A stretch of DNA of 16,392 bases from Candidatus Saccharimonadota bacterium (GCA_013816445.1 JACDEK010000012.1:1-16392); one strand, 5' to 3'; positions 6,285 to 13,585 are shown, counted from the first letter of the stretch. A program made the numbers and translations. The notes: generated by a model not told the origin, from the sequence alone.

Positions 6285-6782
6285 ATGAAACACCGTAAAA
6301 GAATATCACCAGATTATATTCATAGTGGATTTTTTGGTGTAGAAGATAGCTTAGTTTCTACAACTGGTGCTCTAGCGGGTATCGCTATTGGTGCGACGAG
6401 CAAAAGTGCCATTATTGCGACCTCTCTTGTTATTATTGCCGTCGAATCAACCTCCATGGCAGCCAGCGAATTTATCTCTGAAGAGACCGAAGAAGACATA
6501 GAAAAAGAAAAAGTTCCTGCTAGCCCCTTTATTAGTGGGCTAATTATTTTTATTGGTTATATAGTTGCCGGTTTGATACCTCTATTTCCTTATCTGGTTT
6601 TACCGCACATACAGGCAATTCCTGTGAGTATTGTTTCTGCCCTAATTGGTTTGTTTTTCTTGGGAATATATAAAGGTCGGTTGAGCCATAAAAGCCCAAC
6701 TCGTTCCGCTATAGAAGTGCTTATTATTGGTGGCATTGCTGCCACTATTGGTCTAGCTGTAGGTATTATCTTTAAGGTTTAA
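6285..6782 (+). CDS. VIT/CCC1-family membrane transporter (probable iron/manganese)
   Basis: This is the only plus-strand gene. The 165-residue product has the family start FGVEDSLVSTTGALAGIAIG (about 17-36) and the MAASEFISEETEED segment (58-71) of VIT/CCC1 proteins, which carry divalent iron or manganese across membranes. There are four to five hydrophobic helices (about 25-58, 83-105, 111-130, 142-163). The cytoplasmic metal-binding insert of the eukaryotic VIT1 type is reduced to a short Glu-rich stretch (65-77), as in many small prokaryotic members. The start is set by a -10 element six bases upstream, implying a leaderless mRNA. Its stop overlaps the convergent membrane gene by 11 bp. 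The direction and metal of transport cannot be told from sequence; an iron link to the superoxide dismutase in this window is only a guess. Confidence 0.82.
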   Translation: MKHRKRISPDYIHSGFFGVEDSLVSTTGALAGIAIGATSKSAIIATSLVIIAVESTSMAASEFISEETEEDIEKEKVPASPFISGLIIFIGYIVAGLIPLFPYLVLPHIQAIPVSIVSALIGLFFLGIYKGRLSHKSPTRSAIEVLIIGGIAATIGLAVGIIFKV

Positions 6783-7362
6783 CAGATTTCTTTTTTAATT
6801 TTAAGTTTTCGCCAGTATACTTGGCGATTGGGACCGATACATTAGCTACAAAAAGATAGAATGGATAAATTAATATTCCAACAGTATAAATACTAACAGA
6901 AAGTAAGCTCATGATTGCGGCAAAAGCAACCAGCAACCACATAGTATATGTTTCACTATCAGGCTCCTGATACGTTTTTATTAGTGTTAGTACAACGCCA
7001 CTGGCATCGACGGCGACAATAAAGAGTAAAGCTATAACAGCGTGGCGAGTAATAAACCAAAGTACTAGCCCGATGCCAGCAACTGCTAAACCAATCTTAT
7101 CGCGCCGAGTTATCCTACCTTCACCATATTTTATCGAAAGTAAAAATATTATTAAAACTGCAATTGAATCAACCGCAGTAATTATTAGCGACCACGTAGC
7201 TCCTTCGGCAAACTGAGTAGAAAAAGCAATTACCGCCAAAACCAGCCAAATAAACCATGAGGCACGCTCGGGCCTAGCTTTTTTGCGAACAATATCAATA
7301 ATGTATGGAATAGCTGCAATTCCAGTTAGAAGTCCGGCTGCAATTCCAAAAAATTCTTTCAT
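6772..7362 (-). CDS. PQ-loop/SWEET-like membrane protein with internal duplication, function unknown
   Basis: This is a 196-residue polytopic membrane protein with about seven hydrophobic segments and a basic C-terminal tail. Residues 23-47 and 126-150 align without gaps (DIVRKKARPERASWFIWL against TLIKTYQEPDSETYTMWL). This shows two copies of a three-helix unit joined by a linker helix, as in PQ-loop and SWEET-type proteins. The first unit has IPY where PQ-loop proteins have a PQ pair, so membership is by shape rather than motif. The ATG overlaps the glyS stop in an ATGA, so it is co-translated with glycyl-tRNA synthetase. The 3' end overlaps the opposite VIT gene. I would not assign a substrate. 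Confidence 0.72.
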   Translation of the reverse strand: MKEFFGIAAGLLTGIAAIPYIIDIVRKKARPERASWFIWLVLAVIAFSTQFAEGATWSLIITAVDSIAVLIIFLLSIKYGEGRITRRDKIGLAVAGIGLVLWFITRHAVIALLFIVAVDASGVVLTLIKTYQEPDSETYTMWLLVAFAAIMSLLSVSIYTVGILIYPFYLFVANVSVPIAKYTGENLKLKKKSVKP

Positions 7363-8810
7363 CGTACTACCAAGTTTAGCTTGTCGGCCAAATAACTTTT
7401 AAGCTCAACTATCTTAATCCGTTCTTGTTTCATAGAGTCACGATCGCGCACTGTCACAGCCTGGTCATCTATACTCTCAAAATCTACCGTTACACAGTAA
7501 GGTGTGCCTATCTCATCTTGACGACGATAGCGCTTACCAATAGACTGAGTCTCGTCATACTCTACATTGTATTCCCCGGCAACAGAAGCAAATACTTCTT
7601 TGGCTACTTTGCTCAGCTCTGGCTTCTTACTGAGTGGTAGAATAGCTACTTTGACAGGTGCGAGTTCTGACTTGAGCTTTAAGACAACACGAGTTTCATC
7701 ACCAACTTCTTCTTCAATATATGCTTCGGTGAGCACAGCCACAAATAACCGTCCAACACCCATTGATGATTCGATAATGTTTGGAGTAAAACGTTTTGCG
7801 CTTGCTTCATCAAAGTAGCTTAAGTCTCTACCGCTAACCTTCATGTGACTAGTTAGGTCATGATCAGTTCGGTCATGAATGCCACACAATTCTTTTCTGC
7901 CATGAGGAAAATTATAATAGACATCATGGGCAGCAGCAGCATAGTGAGCCTTCTCGTCTTCACCATGCTCGTGCCAACTAATATTTTCTTTTGACAATCC
8001 AATTACATCAAGTAAAAAATTCCAGGTAAATTCTCTCCATTTTGCATACTCTTCTTCTCTAACATCTGGCTGGATGAAATATTGCATTTCCATTTGCTCT
8101 AGTTCTCGTGTTCGAAAAACAAAATCACGGGGCGTAATCTCGTTACGAAATGCCTTACCGACCTGTGCGATACCGAAAGGTATCTTGGCTCGTGTGGTTT
8201 CACGAACATTTTCATAATTAGTGTAAATACCACCTGCAGTTTCGGGTCGTAGATATGTTAAGGTTGTGTCGTCTTCGGCCGGGCCAACATGAGTGGTGAG
8301 CATCATATTGAACTGTCTAGCTGACGTGAAGGTCCCAAATTTACCACAGTTCGGACAACTAATCTCTTTCTTAAAACTATCAAGATATTCATTAAGCACG
8401 TCGAGAGATTCTGAATATGTAGGTAAAGCGGGAGCATTTTGTTCTTTTTCTACTTTTTCTATCCACTCTTCAACAACATGATCAGCACGAAAACGGTGTT
8501 TGCATTCTTTACAGTCAATCATTGGGTCGACGAATCCTGCAACATGACCACTTGCTTCCCAAAGTTTCGGACTCTGAATAATTGCACTATCAAGACCAAA
8601 AATATTTGGATTTTGATATACAAAAGTTTTCCACCAAGCACGTTTGAGATTATTAATAAGTTCAACTCCGTATGGGCCATAATCCCAAAATCCAGCAATG
8701 CCGCCATATATTTCAGATGCCTGAAATACAAAACCACGCCTTTTACAATAGCTTACAAGCTCTTCCATATTAATCTTAGACTTATCTTTGTCTGGTTTGT
8801 CTGTTTTCAT
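7359..8810 (-). CDS. glyQS: Glycyl-tRNA synthetase, alpha2 single-chain type
   Basis: This class II synthetase charges tRNA-Gly with glycine. It is the homodimeric alpha2 type shared with eukaryotes, archaea and some bacteria, not the alpha2-beta2 GlyQ/GlyS type. Visible features in the 483 residues are GFVFQASEIYGGIAGFWDYG (26-45), a four-cysteine metal-site pattern split as CKEC (100-103) and CPNC (152-155), the substrate strand LRPETAGGIYTNY, motif 2 with FRNEITPRDFVFRTRELEQ (221-239), motif 3 MGVGRLF (351-357), and an anticodon-binding domain from about 385 to the end. The start at 8810 is supported by a TATAAT seven bases upstream, implying a leaderless transcript in addition to read-through from recO, which ends 21 bases before. 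Confidence 0.96.
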   Translation of the reverse strand: MKTDKPDKDKSKINMEELVSYCKRRGFVFQASEIYGGIAGFWDYGPYGVELINNLKRAWWKTFVYQNPNIFGLDSAIIQSPKLWEASGHVAGFVDPMIDCKECKHRFRADHVVEEWIEKVEKEQNAPALPTYSESLDVLNEYLDSFKKEISCPNCGKFGTFTSARQFNMMLTTHVGPAEDDTTLTYLRPETAGGIYTNYENVRETTRAKIPFGIAQVGKAFRNEITPRDFVFRTRELEQMEMQYFIQPDVREEEYAKWREFTWNFLLDVIGLSKENISWHEHGEDEKAHYAAAAHDVYYNFPHGRKELCGIHDRTDHDLTSHMKVSGRDLSYFDEASAKRFTPNIIESSMGVGRLFVAVLTEAYIEEEVGDETRVVLKLKSELAPVKVAILPLSKKPELSKVAKEVFASVAGEYNVEYDETQSIGKRYRRQDEIGTPYCVTVDFESIDDQAVTVRDRDSMKQERIKIVELKSYLADKLNLVVR

Positions 8811-8817
8811 AGAAACT

Positions 8818-8846
8818 ATTATACCTTATAACTACTTAGCTTGAAA
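8818..8846 (-). promoter_or_regulatory. Promoter of glycyl-tRNA synthetase gene, leaderless
   Basis: A perfect TATAAT (8823-8818) ends seven bases before the ATG at 8810, so transcription should start at or one base before the start codon. A weak -35 (TTTCAA, 8846-8841) sits 17 bases upstream, inside the end of recO. Confidence 0.6.
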
Positions 8847-9545
8847 AACCTTTGGGCTAACAAATTTTAGATTAAAGTGATATTGATAGTATTGGGTTAA
8901 TAAATTTTCACCTTCTAGTAGTACATCGTTTACTTCATTGATACGGGCTATCTGATTTAATGGATTTGTATATATGAGTCGCCAAAGCTTAATTGTCTCG
9001 TCAGAAATAATTCCATAATGTTCATGGGGTCTTTGGGGTAATACCTGACCAGAATCATATGCAAGATAGTGTCTACTACCCGGTACAGTATCGTCTAAGT
9101 CTGGCTGTGAACCAATAGTTTGTAAGAACTTAAGACTAAAGTATTGAGTAACCAAATGCGGGTTAATATCTTCACAGAGTATAGTTAGAACTTCAACTAA
9201 TAAATCGTATGCTGTTTCATTAGGCTGTTCTTCTGGCAACATCTTACTGAGAATCTCTAAAATTGTATAGCTTGTAACAAGTGTATCTTCAATCTGCATC
9301 GGAAGGCGGAAAATATGCGTGGCTTCTGCACCAATTACTAAATCAAGATTTCTACCTTTTACAAAACGCAACTCAATCTCACAAAAAGGCTCTAGATGAC
9401 CAGCAAGCTTTGCTTTGCCGCGTCTTACTCCCTTTGCAACTACCTTAATCTTGCCCTTTTCACGCGTAAATATTGTTAATATTCTATCGGCCTCGCCAAG
9501 ATTGTGGCGCCTGAGTACCAGCCCTGTTGCCGAGTAATTTTTCAT
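8832..9545 (-). CDS. recO: RecO, recombination mediator
   Basis: RecO loads RecA on SSB-coated single strands and anneals DNA in the RecFOR repair pathway. The 237-residue protein has the N-terminal OB-fold with the family pattern YSATGLVLRRHNLGEADRIL (4-23), KGKIKVVAKGVRRGKAKLAG (30-49) and LEPFCEIELRFVKGRNLDLV (51-70), followed by a helical domain. The zinc-finger cysteines that many RecO proteins have before the SGxxL segment are absent; the matching stretch (LDDTVPGSRHYLAYDSGQVL) has none. Zinc-free RecO exists in other lineages. The ATG overlaps the stop of the receiver gene in ATGA, so the two are translationally coupled. Confidence 0.9.
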   Translation of the reverse strand: MKNYSATGLVLRRHNLGEADRILTIFTREKGKIKVVAKGVRRGKAKLAGHLEPFCEIELRFVKGRNLDLVIGAEATHIFRLPMQIEDTLVTSYTILEILSKMLPEEQPNETAYDLLVEVLTILCEDINPHLVTQYFSLKFLQTIGSQPDLDDTVPGSRHYLAYDSGQVLPQRPHEHYGIISDETIKLWRLIYTNPLNQIARINEVNDVLLEGENLLTQYYQYHFNLKFVSPKVFQAK

Positions 9546-9919
9546 TGTAATAAGGCGGTAATATGTGCCACTAGCTGTGATGGTGAGATTTGTGATTTTA
9601 CATAGTACGCATCTACTTTTAAGCTTTCTCTGACAGTTTCATGTAAGTTAACATCAGACTGAGATAGATTTGTTAAGATAATAATTTTCATAGCTGAGTA
9701 ACTTGGATTAATACGAATTGTTTTAATTAACTGCAATCCATTCATCTGAGGTAGTAAGATGTCAATTAATGCGATGTCTGCAGTATGTGATTTAAGCCAC
9801 TCAAGAGTTTTTTTGCCGTCATTAAAACTAGCGACTGTAAAGCCAGCTTTTTCAAACTTGAGCTGATACATGTCACTCAGAATCTTATCATCTTCAACTA
9901 ATACAATGGTCTTATTCAT
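9542..9919 (-). CDS. Stand-alone CheY-like receiver protein
   Basis: This is a 125-residue response-regulator receiver with no output domain. All phosphorylation-site residues are present: the acidic pocket Glu9-Asp10-Asp11, phospho-acceptor Asp53 in IALIDILLPQMNG, Thr83 in IIILTN and Lys108 in YYVKSQ. It should therefore be able to accept a phosphoryl group on Asp53 and signal through protein contacts, not DNA binding. It starts 9 bases after the gene for a degenerate histidine-kinase-like protein and its stop overlaps the recO start, so three genes form one unit. No intact kinase lies nearby, so the phosphodonor is unknown. Confidence 0.92.
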   Translation of the reverse strand: MNKTIVLVEDDKILSDMYQLKFEKAGFTVASFNDGKKTLEWLKSHTADIALIDILLPQMNGLQLIKTIRINPSYSAMKIIILTNLSQSDVNLHETVRESLKVDAYYVKSQISPSQLVAHITALLQ

Positions 9920-9928
9920 ACTTTTACT

Positions 9929-10645
9929 CTACTCTTTTGCTCGAGTACTTTCAAATACATTGAGTTGTTGCGATATTGGTAAATGAATATATAGGCGGTG
10001 GCTTAGATTTTTATTACCAACATGTACAGTCACCTTCATACTCTCAAGTAATGATAGTGCATACACAATAATTAATTCTTCAAGATCATAGCCTCTTTGA
10101 GGTACAGGCTGCCTATAGTATTTTTGCACAATCTTTGCATTACTCATAAGCCAGTTATTCTTTTTACCTTCAAGCATAACTACAAGAGTTTGCTTACGAC
10201 GTCGAAAACTAGACTCAAATCGCTTTGCACTAGTGATGACATAGAGGATAGTTTCAATACTGCTACAAAACATTTCATCATCAACAACTATAAGTGAGCT
10301 ATGATAAGTTTTGTGAGTCGAAAATCGTAAACCATATGATTGTGATTGAATAGTCAGCAAGAGCTCTTCTATATGCAGGCTACGTGCTTGAATTGTATTT
10401 CTTAATGTTAGTAGATACAGCCTATTCAAAAGCTGTTGATTACGATTATTAACTTGGATAGTTCTAGTTAATTTAGTTTTTAATTCTTTTGAGATATCTA
10501 AATCCAGTATATCTTCTAGATAACCATTAACAGACTGGCTTGTGTTTGAAAGGCTTTGCAGACACGCTGATACGGTCGCCTGAAAACCTACCAGAGAGTG
10601 CCATCTTGCAAGGCTATTATTTGATGGCTGAATTCTCTCTGTCAT
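9929..10645 (-). CDS. Degenerate histidine-kinase-like protein (pseudokinase), partner of the receiver
   Basis: This 238-residue soluble protein has no database family I can name with certainty, but its layout follows a histidine kinase core. Residues about 25-82 look like the two-helix dimerisation hairpin (NGYLEDILDLD, then QQLLNRLYLLTLRN). At the place of the phospho-accepting His, eleven residues before the GYL, there is Gln30. Residues about 90-225 resemble the ATPase domain by spacing: VVDDEMFCSSIETILYVITS matches the N-box region but lacks the Asn residues. GYDLEELIIVYALSLLESM and HRLYIHLP match the last helix and strand, but the glycine boxes are gone. There is no membrane segment or sensor domain. 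Directly followed by a receiver gene, it may bind the receiver without phosphorylating it. The alignment is by eye. Confidence 0.55.
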   Translation of the reverse strand: MTERIQPSNNSLARWHSLVGFQATVSACLQSLSNTSQSVNGYLEDILDLDISKELKTKLTRTIQVNNRNQQLLNRLYLLTLRNTIQARSLHIEELLLTIQSQSYGLRFSTHKTYHSSLIVVDDEMFCSSIETILYVITSAKRFESSFRRRKQTLVVMLEGKKNNWLMSNAKIVQKYYRQPVPQRGYDLEELIIVYALSLLESMKVTVHVGNKNLSHRLYIHLPISQQLNVFESTRAKE

Positions 10646-10651
10646 GTACTT

Positions 10652-10681
10652 ACACTACAAGTAATGTACTCTCTTGTGCAA
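10652..10681 (-). promoter_or_regulatory. Possible weak promoter of the pseudokinase-receiver-recO unit
   Basis: TTGCAC (10681-10676) and TAGTGT (10657-10652) with an 18-base spacer lie six bases before the ATG at 10645, which has no ribosome binding site. The geometry fits the leaderless promoters elsewhere in the window, but both hexamers are weak. Confidence 0.35.
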
Positions 10682-10708
10682 GCTTAAGTACTATAGTCTG
10701 AAAGACAT

Positions 10709-11410
10709 CTATGGATTCAAGTGGAGTGTACTAAGAATAGAAGTGAAAACCGTTAGGTATTTTGCGTTATCATCTGTCTGGATAATATACGTTTTATCTC
10801 TAATTGGTAAAAGTACAACTGTGCCATTTGGAATCTTGGGGTCAGCTTGGCCTGTATAGATTGTACCCTTCACTCCTGAAACTGTAATCTCTTTTGACGT
10901 CATTTTTGCTGGATTACCCGCTGAACCCTTTGCAAGTACATCATAGGGTTTTTTTACGTCGGTATAAGCTTGGTTTTTTAGAGCAAATCGCAGCGGATAT
11001 TGATCAAGCTTGGTATCGATAAAGTCAGGTGAAGATAACCCTGAAATCGTACTACCTTTATCGTTGGGTATAACCGCAAGACTCCATGATTTTGGTAAGC
11101 TAATTTCAAAATTACCCGCATTGACAGGTGAAGTGTAGGTTCGTAAATCACTATTAGCTAGCTCGGCAGCTTTTTTATCATCAGCTGTTTTTTGGGCAGC
11201 TACTCCAGCATCTTGCCCTTCTTTTGTGGCCTGATTTAGTTTTTCGTCATTTATTGAGGCTCGCGAAGACAAGACAAGAACAAAAATGAATAACACAAGT
11301 GTAAGTACACCTAAGGCCACTAAGCCAATCTGATAAAACTTCGTCGCTTGCTTTGAAGATTTAGACTTTTGTGGCTGAGCACTAATATCGAAGGGAGTTT
11401 GGGGGTCCAT
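10709..11410 (-). CDS. Membrane-anchored extracytoplasmic protein of unknown function
   Basis: This 233-residue protein has a Pro/Ser/Lys-rich cytoplasmic N-terminus (1-23), one transmembrane helix (about 26-48), an Ala/Lys/Gln-rich helical stalk (about 52-88) and a globular outer domain (about 90-233) that begins FEISLPKSWSLAV. No lipobox or catalytic motif is visible and there are no cysteines. The outer domain opening resembles small secreted beta-rich domains (PsbP/Mog1-like) in style only. It follows the peroxiredoxin gene by nine bases with AAAGGT as ribosome binding site, so it belongs to the superoxide dismutase operon. Whether it has a redox role is unknown. Confidence 0.8.
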   Translation of the reverse strand: MDPQTPFDISAQPQKSKSSKQATKFYQIGLVALGVLTLVLFIFVLVLSSRASINDEKLNQATKEGQDAGVAAQKTADDKKAAELANSDLRTYTSPVNAGNFEISLPKSWSLAVIPNDKGSTISGLSSPDFIDTKLDQYPLRFALKNQAYTDVKKPYDVLAKGSAGNPAKMTSKEITVSGVKGTIYTGQADPKIPNGTVVLLPIRDKTYIIQTDDNAKYLTVFTSILSTLHLNP

Positions 11411-11419
11411 TTTTTACCT

Positions 11420-11947
11420 TTACTTTTTTAAGTTAGCTTGGCCTGGTTCCCAGTCTACAGGACAGAGTCCGCCAGTCTGAAGAGCTTTTACCACACGCAT
11501 GGTTTCTTCAACACTACGACCCACATTACCATCAGATATCACAACGTAACGCAAGTCACCCTCTGGGTCAATAATAAAGGTGCCTCTCTCAGCTTCTCCA
11601 TTGGTCTCGTTGAGTACTTCATAGTCACGACTCAAGGTGTGTGAGGTATCTGAAAGAACTGGAAATGCAACCATATCAAGATCTCTTTCGAACCATGCTT
11701 TATGACTAAATTGACTATCGGTACTGGCGGCAAGTATTTCAGTATCAATTTTTTGAAATTCTGCACACATTTTAGCAAAGCCTTTAATTTCTGTTGGGCA
11801 AACAAAAGTAAAGTCTCTTGGATAGAAGAATAGTATCACCCATTTACCTTTGAAATCTTTCAGGCTAATTTCTTTATAGTCATCTTTTAAACCTTTTTGA
11901 TAGGCTGGGAGTTTAAATTCTGGAGCTGGTTGGTTTAGTTTTAACAT
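11420..11947 (-). CDS. Typical 2-Cys peroxiredoxin (AhpC/Prx1 class)
   Basis: This enzyme reduces hydrogen peroxide and alkyl hydroperoxides. The 175-residue protein has the peroxidatic Cys50 in FYPRDFTFVCPTE, the catalytic-type Arg121 in ERGTFIIDPEG, and the resolving Cys162 in GGLCPVDWEPG, the standard typical 2-Cys arrangement. It lies 14 bases after the superoxide dismutase gene with AAGGAAG as ribosome binding site, so the two steps of superoxide removal are co-expressed: dismutation to peroxide, then peroxide reduction. No AhpF or thioredoxin gene is in view, so the electron donor must be encoded elsewhere. Confidence 0.95.
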   Translation of the reverse strand: MLKLNQPAPEFKLPAYQKGLKDDYKEISLKDFKGKWVILFFYPRDFTFVCPTEIKGFAKMCAEFQKIDTEILAASTDSQFSHKAWFERDLDMVAFPVLSDTSHTLSRDYEVLNETNGEAERGTFIIDPEGDLRYVVISDGNVGRSVEETMRVVKALQTGGLCPVDWEPGQANLKK

Positions 11948-11961
11948 AATCTTCCTTTCAT

Positions 11962-12540
11962 TTATACTTGGTGTGCTACTCGCTTATTAACAACATCCCA
12001 ATCTACGCAGGCCATAAAGGCAGAAATATAGTCTTTGCGCGCTGTAGCATAGTCTAAAAAGTACGCATGCTCATAGACATCCATTACAAGTACGAGTTCG
12101 GTATCAGCCACACCGCCTTGATTATGAACATCATAGATATAATTTTCTAGATGACCAAGCTGATAATCAAATGCCAATACAACCCAACCTCGAGATGCTA
12201 TTCCGAGAGCCGAGAATTCTACCTGCCATTTTTCTACACTTCCCCATCGTTTTTCTAGCAATGTCTTAATAGTACCATCAATTACACTAGGCTGATCTGT
12301 CATATTATCAAAATAGCTTTCGTGCAATTTAATACCGTTAAGAGTGAAGTTTTTTTCTACGAATAGCTCACGTAATTCAGAGTAAGAACCATTTGTAGAT
12401 TCTAGATCAACAGTTTTAGATTTTTCAACAATCTCGTTGAACTTTTTTACATATCCGGCGTAGAGCACATCATGGTGCTCACTCAGCTGTTTAGTACTTA
12501 GACCTGGTAATTCTTTATATTTAAGTGGTTTTACTTCCAT
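11962..12540 (-). CDS. Fe/Mn superoxide dismutase
   Basis: This enzyme converts superoxide to oxygen and hydrogen peroxide. The 192-residue protein carries the four expected metal ligands: His22 (in SEHHDVLYAGY), His73 (KLHESYF), Asp154 and His158 (LVMDVYEHAYFLDY). The second-shell Tyr30 is also present. The sequence differs from the common E. coli forms: the usual HxxxH helix is HHDVLY, with no second histidine at the position of the E. coli His30, and the region around the second ligand reads NGIKLHESYF instead of AGGHxNHxLF. It is thus a divergent clade member. The metal cannot be decided from sequence alone. The start has AGGAACAC upstream and a good promoter. It is followed by the 2-Cys peroxiredoxin gene. 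Confidence 0.93.
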   Translation of the reverse strand: MEVKPLKYKELPGLSTKQLSEHHDVLYAGYVKKFNEIVEKSKTVDLESTNGSYSELRELFVEKNFTLNGIKLHESYFDNMTDQPSVIDGTIKTLLEKRWGSVEKWQVEFSALGIASRGWVVLAFDYQLGHLENYIYDVHNQGGVADTELVLVMDVYEHAYFLDYATARKDYISAFMACVDWDVVNKRVAHQV

Positions 12541-12568
12541 TGATCGATGTGTTCCTGTTTATGATTCT

Positions 12569-12598
12569 ATTGTAGTGCAAAGCATAAGACTAAGTCAA
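12569..12598 (-). promoter_or_regulatory. Promoter of the superoxide dismutase-peroxiredoxin operon
   Basis: TTGACT (12598-12593) and TACAAT (12574-12569) are separated by 18 bases. Predicted transcription starts near 12562, leaving a leader of about 22 nt with AGGAAC as ribosome binding site. The -35 overlaps the end of the methyltransferase gene. Confidence 0.75.
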
Positions 12599-13080
12599 AA
12601 TTTATAAAAATGTGTATTCTCAGTTTTGTGTACTATTTCAATATTAGGTAGTTTGAATACATAGCTTGCAAAATAACTGTCTTTCTTCATCTCTATTTGT
12701 AATTTTTTTTCTAGCCGGGGCATATACTTGGTGGCTAAAAAAGTAAAGACTAGATCAGCACCAGATACATCGGCCCTCCACATACTCGCCAGCCTAACCT
12801 TGGCATCGGCATATTTTCGCAGTCGTATTAGACTAATTAACCATAGTATTGGGTTTATTTCATAGCCAATAACTCGATAGCCCTTTTTAGCTGCAATAAC
12901 TAATAATCTCCCGTCACCAGAACCAAGATCTATAACTAATGATTTTTTAGATAATTCGACTGTTTTAAAAATTGTTTTCAGATCACGCTCAAAAGTTGGC
13001 ACATAGGGTGCACCAAAAAAAACAACATACAAAAATGGAATAGCTGCAAATAAAATTATTAAACCAAGCCAGACTAACAT
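12595..13080 (-). CDS. Membrane-anchored class I SAM methyltransferase (ATPSCKMT/FAM173-like)
   Basis: This 161-residue protein has one N-terminal transmembrane helix (about 1-23), a short linker (APYVPTF) and a compact Rossmann methyltransferase domain. The SAM loop is VIDLGSGDGRLLVIAAKKG (49-67), and the acidic ribose-binding residue is Glu74 in GYEINPILW. The combination of an N-terminal membrane anchor, DLGSGDGR and GYExNPxL is that of the family containing the eukaryotic ATP-synthase c-subunit lysine methyltransferase. That suggests a protein-lysine methyltransferase, but the bacterial substrate is unknown. It follows bcp by 31 bases and probably shares its transcript. It ends just short of the family's usual length, without any sign of truncation. 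Confidence 0.78.
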   Translation of the reverse strand: MLVWLGLIILFAAIPFLYVVFFGAPYVPTFERDLKTIFKTVELSKKSLVIDLGSGDGRLLVIAAKKGYRVIGYEINPILWLISLIRLRKYADAKVRLASMWRADVSGADLVFTFLATKYMPRLEKKLQIEMKKDSYFASYVFKLPNIEIVHKTENTHFYKF

Positions 13081-13111
13081 TATCTTACTTTCTCATGTTT
13101 AACTTGATTGA

Positions 13112-13585
13112 TTATTTTGAAGCATTTTCTTTCAGCCACTTTTGTACTTCTGATACAGTCTTGAAAGGAGCAATTTTGGGCCAAACTACCAAGATAGTTA
13201 GATCTGGGCCAACCAACGCTGCTGATCGCACAGTACCCATAAATTTGCGCCCATACATACTCTTCTCTACCCAAGCACCATAGGCGTTGGTCATTGTCGT
13301 CTCGGTATCAGCAAGAATCGTAAATGGTAACTCATGCTTGCTTGCAAACTTGGCATGACTTTTGACATCGTCTTTACTCACTCCAATCACGTCTATACCC
13401 TCTGCCTGTAGAGTCTCAAAATTATCTCTCAATGCACAAGCTTGAGTAGTACAGCCCGGTGTTTCGTCTTTAGGATAAAAGTAAATTAGAGTTGTTTTAC
13501 CTTTTAGATCACTCAAACTATGAGTCTTGCCATTTTGATCTGGCAGGCTAAATTCTGGGGCTGGTTTTGCTACTTCTAAACTCAT
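13112..13585 (-). CDS. bcp: Bcp/PrxQ-type peroxiredoxin
   Basis: This thiol peroxidase reduces hydrogen and organic peroxides using thioredoxin-like donors. The 157-residue protein has the PrxQ motif YPKDETPGCTTQACALRD with peroxidatic Cys45 and resolving Cys50 five residues later, the atypical intramolecular pair of this class. The N-terminal PAPEFSLPDQNGKTHSLSDLKGK is also typical. The ATG at 13585 has AGGAG as ribosome binding site. It lies 39 bases after the exonuclease gene and 31 bases before the methyltransferase gene. It is the second peroxiredoxin of a different class within 2 kb. Confidence 0.95.
   Translation of the reverse strand: MSLEVAKPAPEFSLPDQNGKTHSLSDLKGKTTLIYFYPKDETPGCTTQACALRDNFETLQAEGIDVIGVSKDDVKSHAKFASKHELPFTILADTETTMTNAYGAWVEKSMYGRKFMGTVRSAALVGPDLTILVVWPKIAPFKTVSEVQKWLKENASK

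Noticed and set aside
7359..7362. Possible frameshift between glycyl-tRNA synthetase and the membrane protein
   Set aside because: The ATGA overlap is a normal coupled stop/start. Both proteins are complete and unrelated.
8439..8831. 130-codon plus-strand frame opposite glycyl-tRNA synthetase
   Set aside because: Antisense to a strongly conserved enzyme, with biased composition and no promoter or ribosome binding site.
13080..13274. 64-codon minus-strand frame inside the bcp gene
   Set aside because: It overlaps the well-supported Bcp frame fully and has no ribosome binding site or recognisable motif; a shadow frame.
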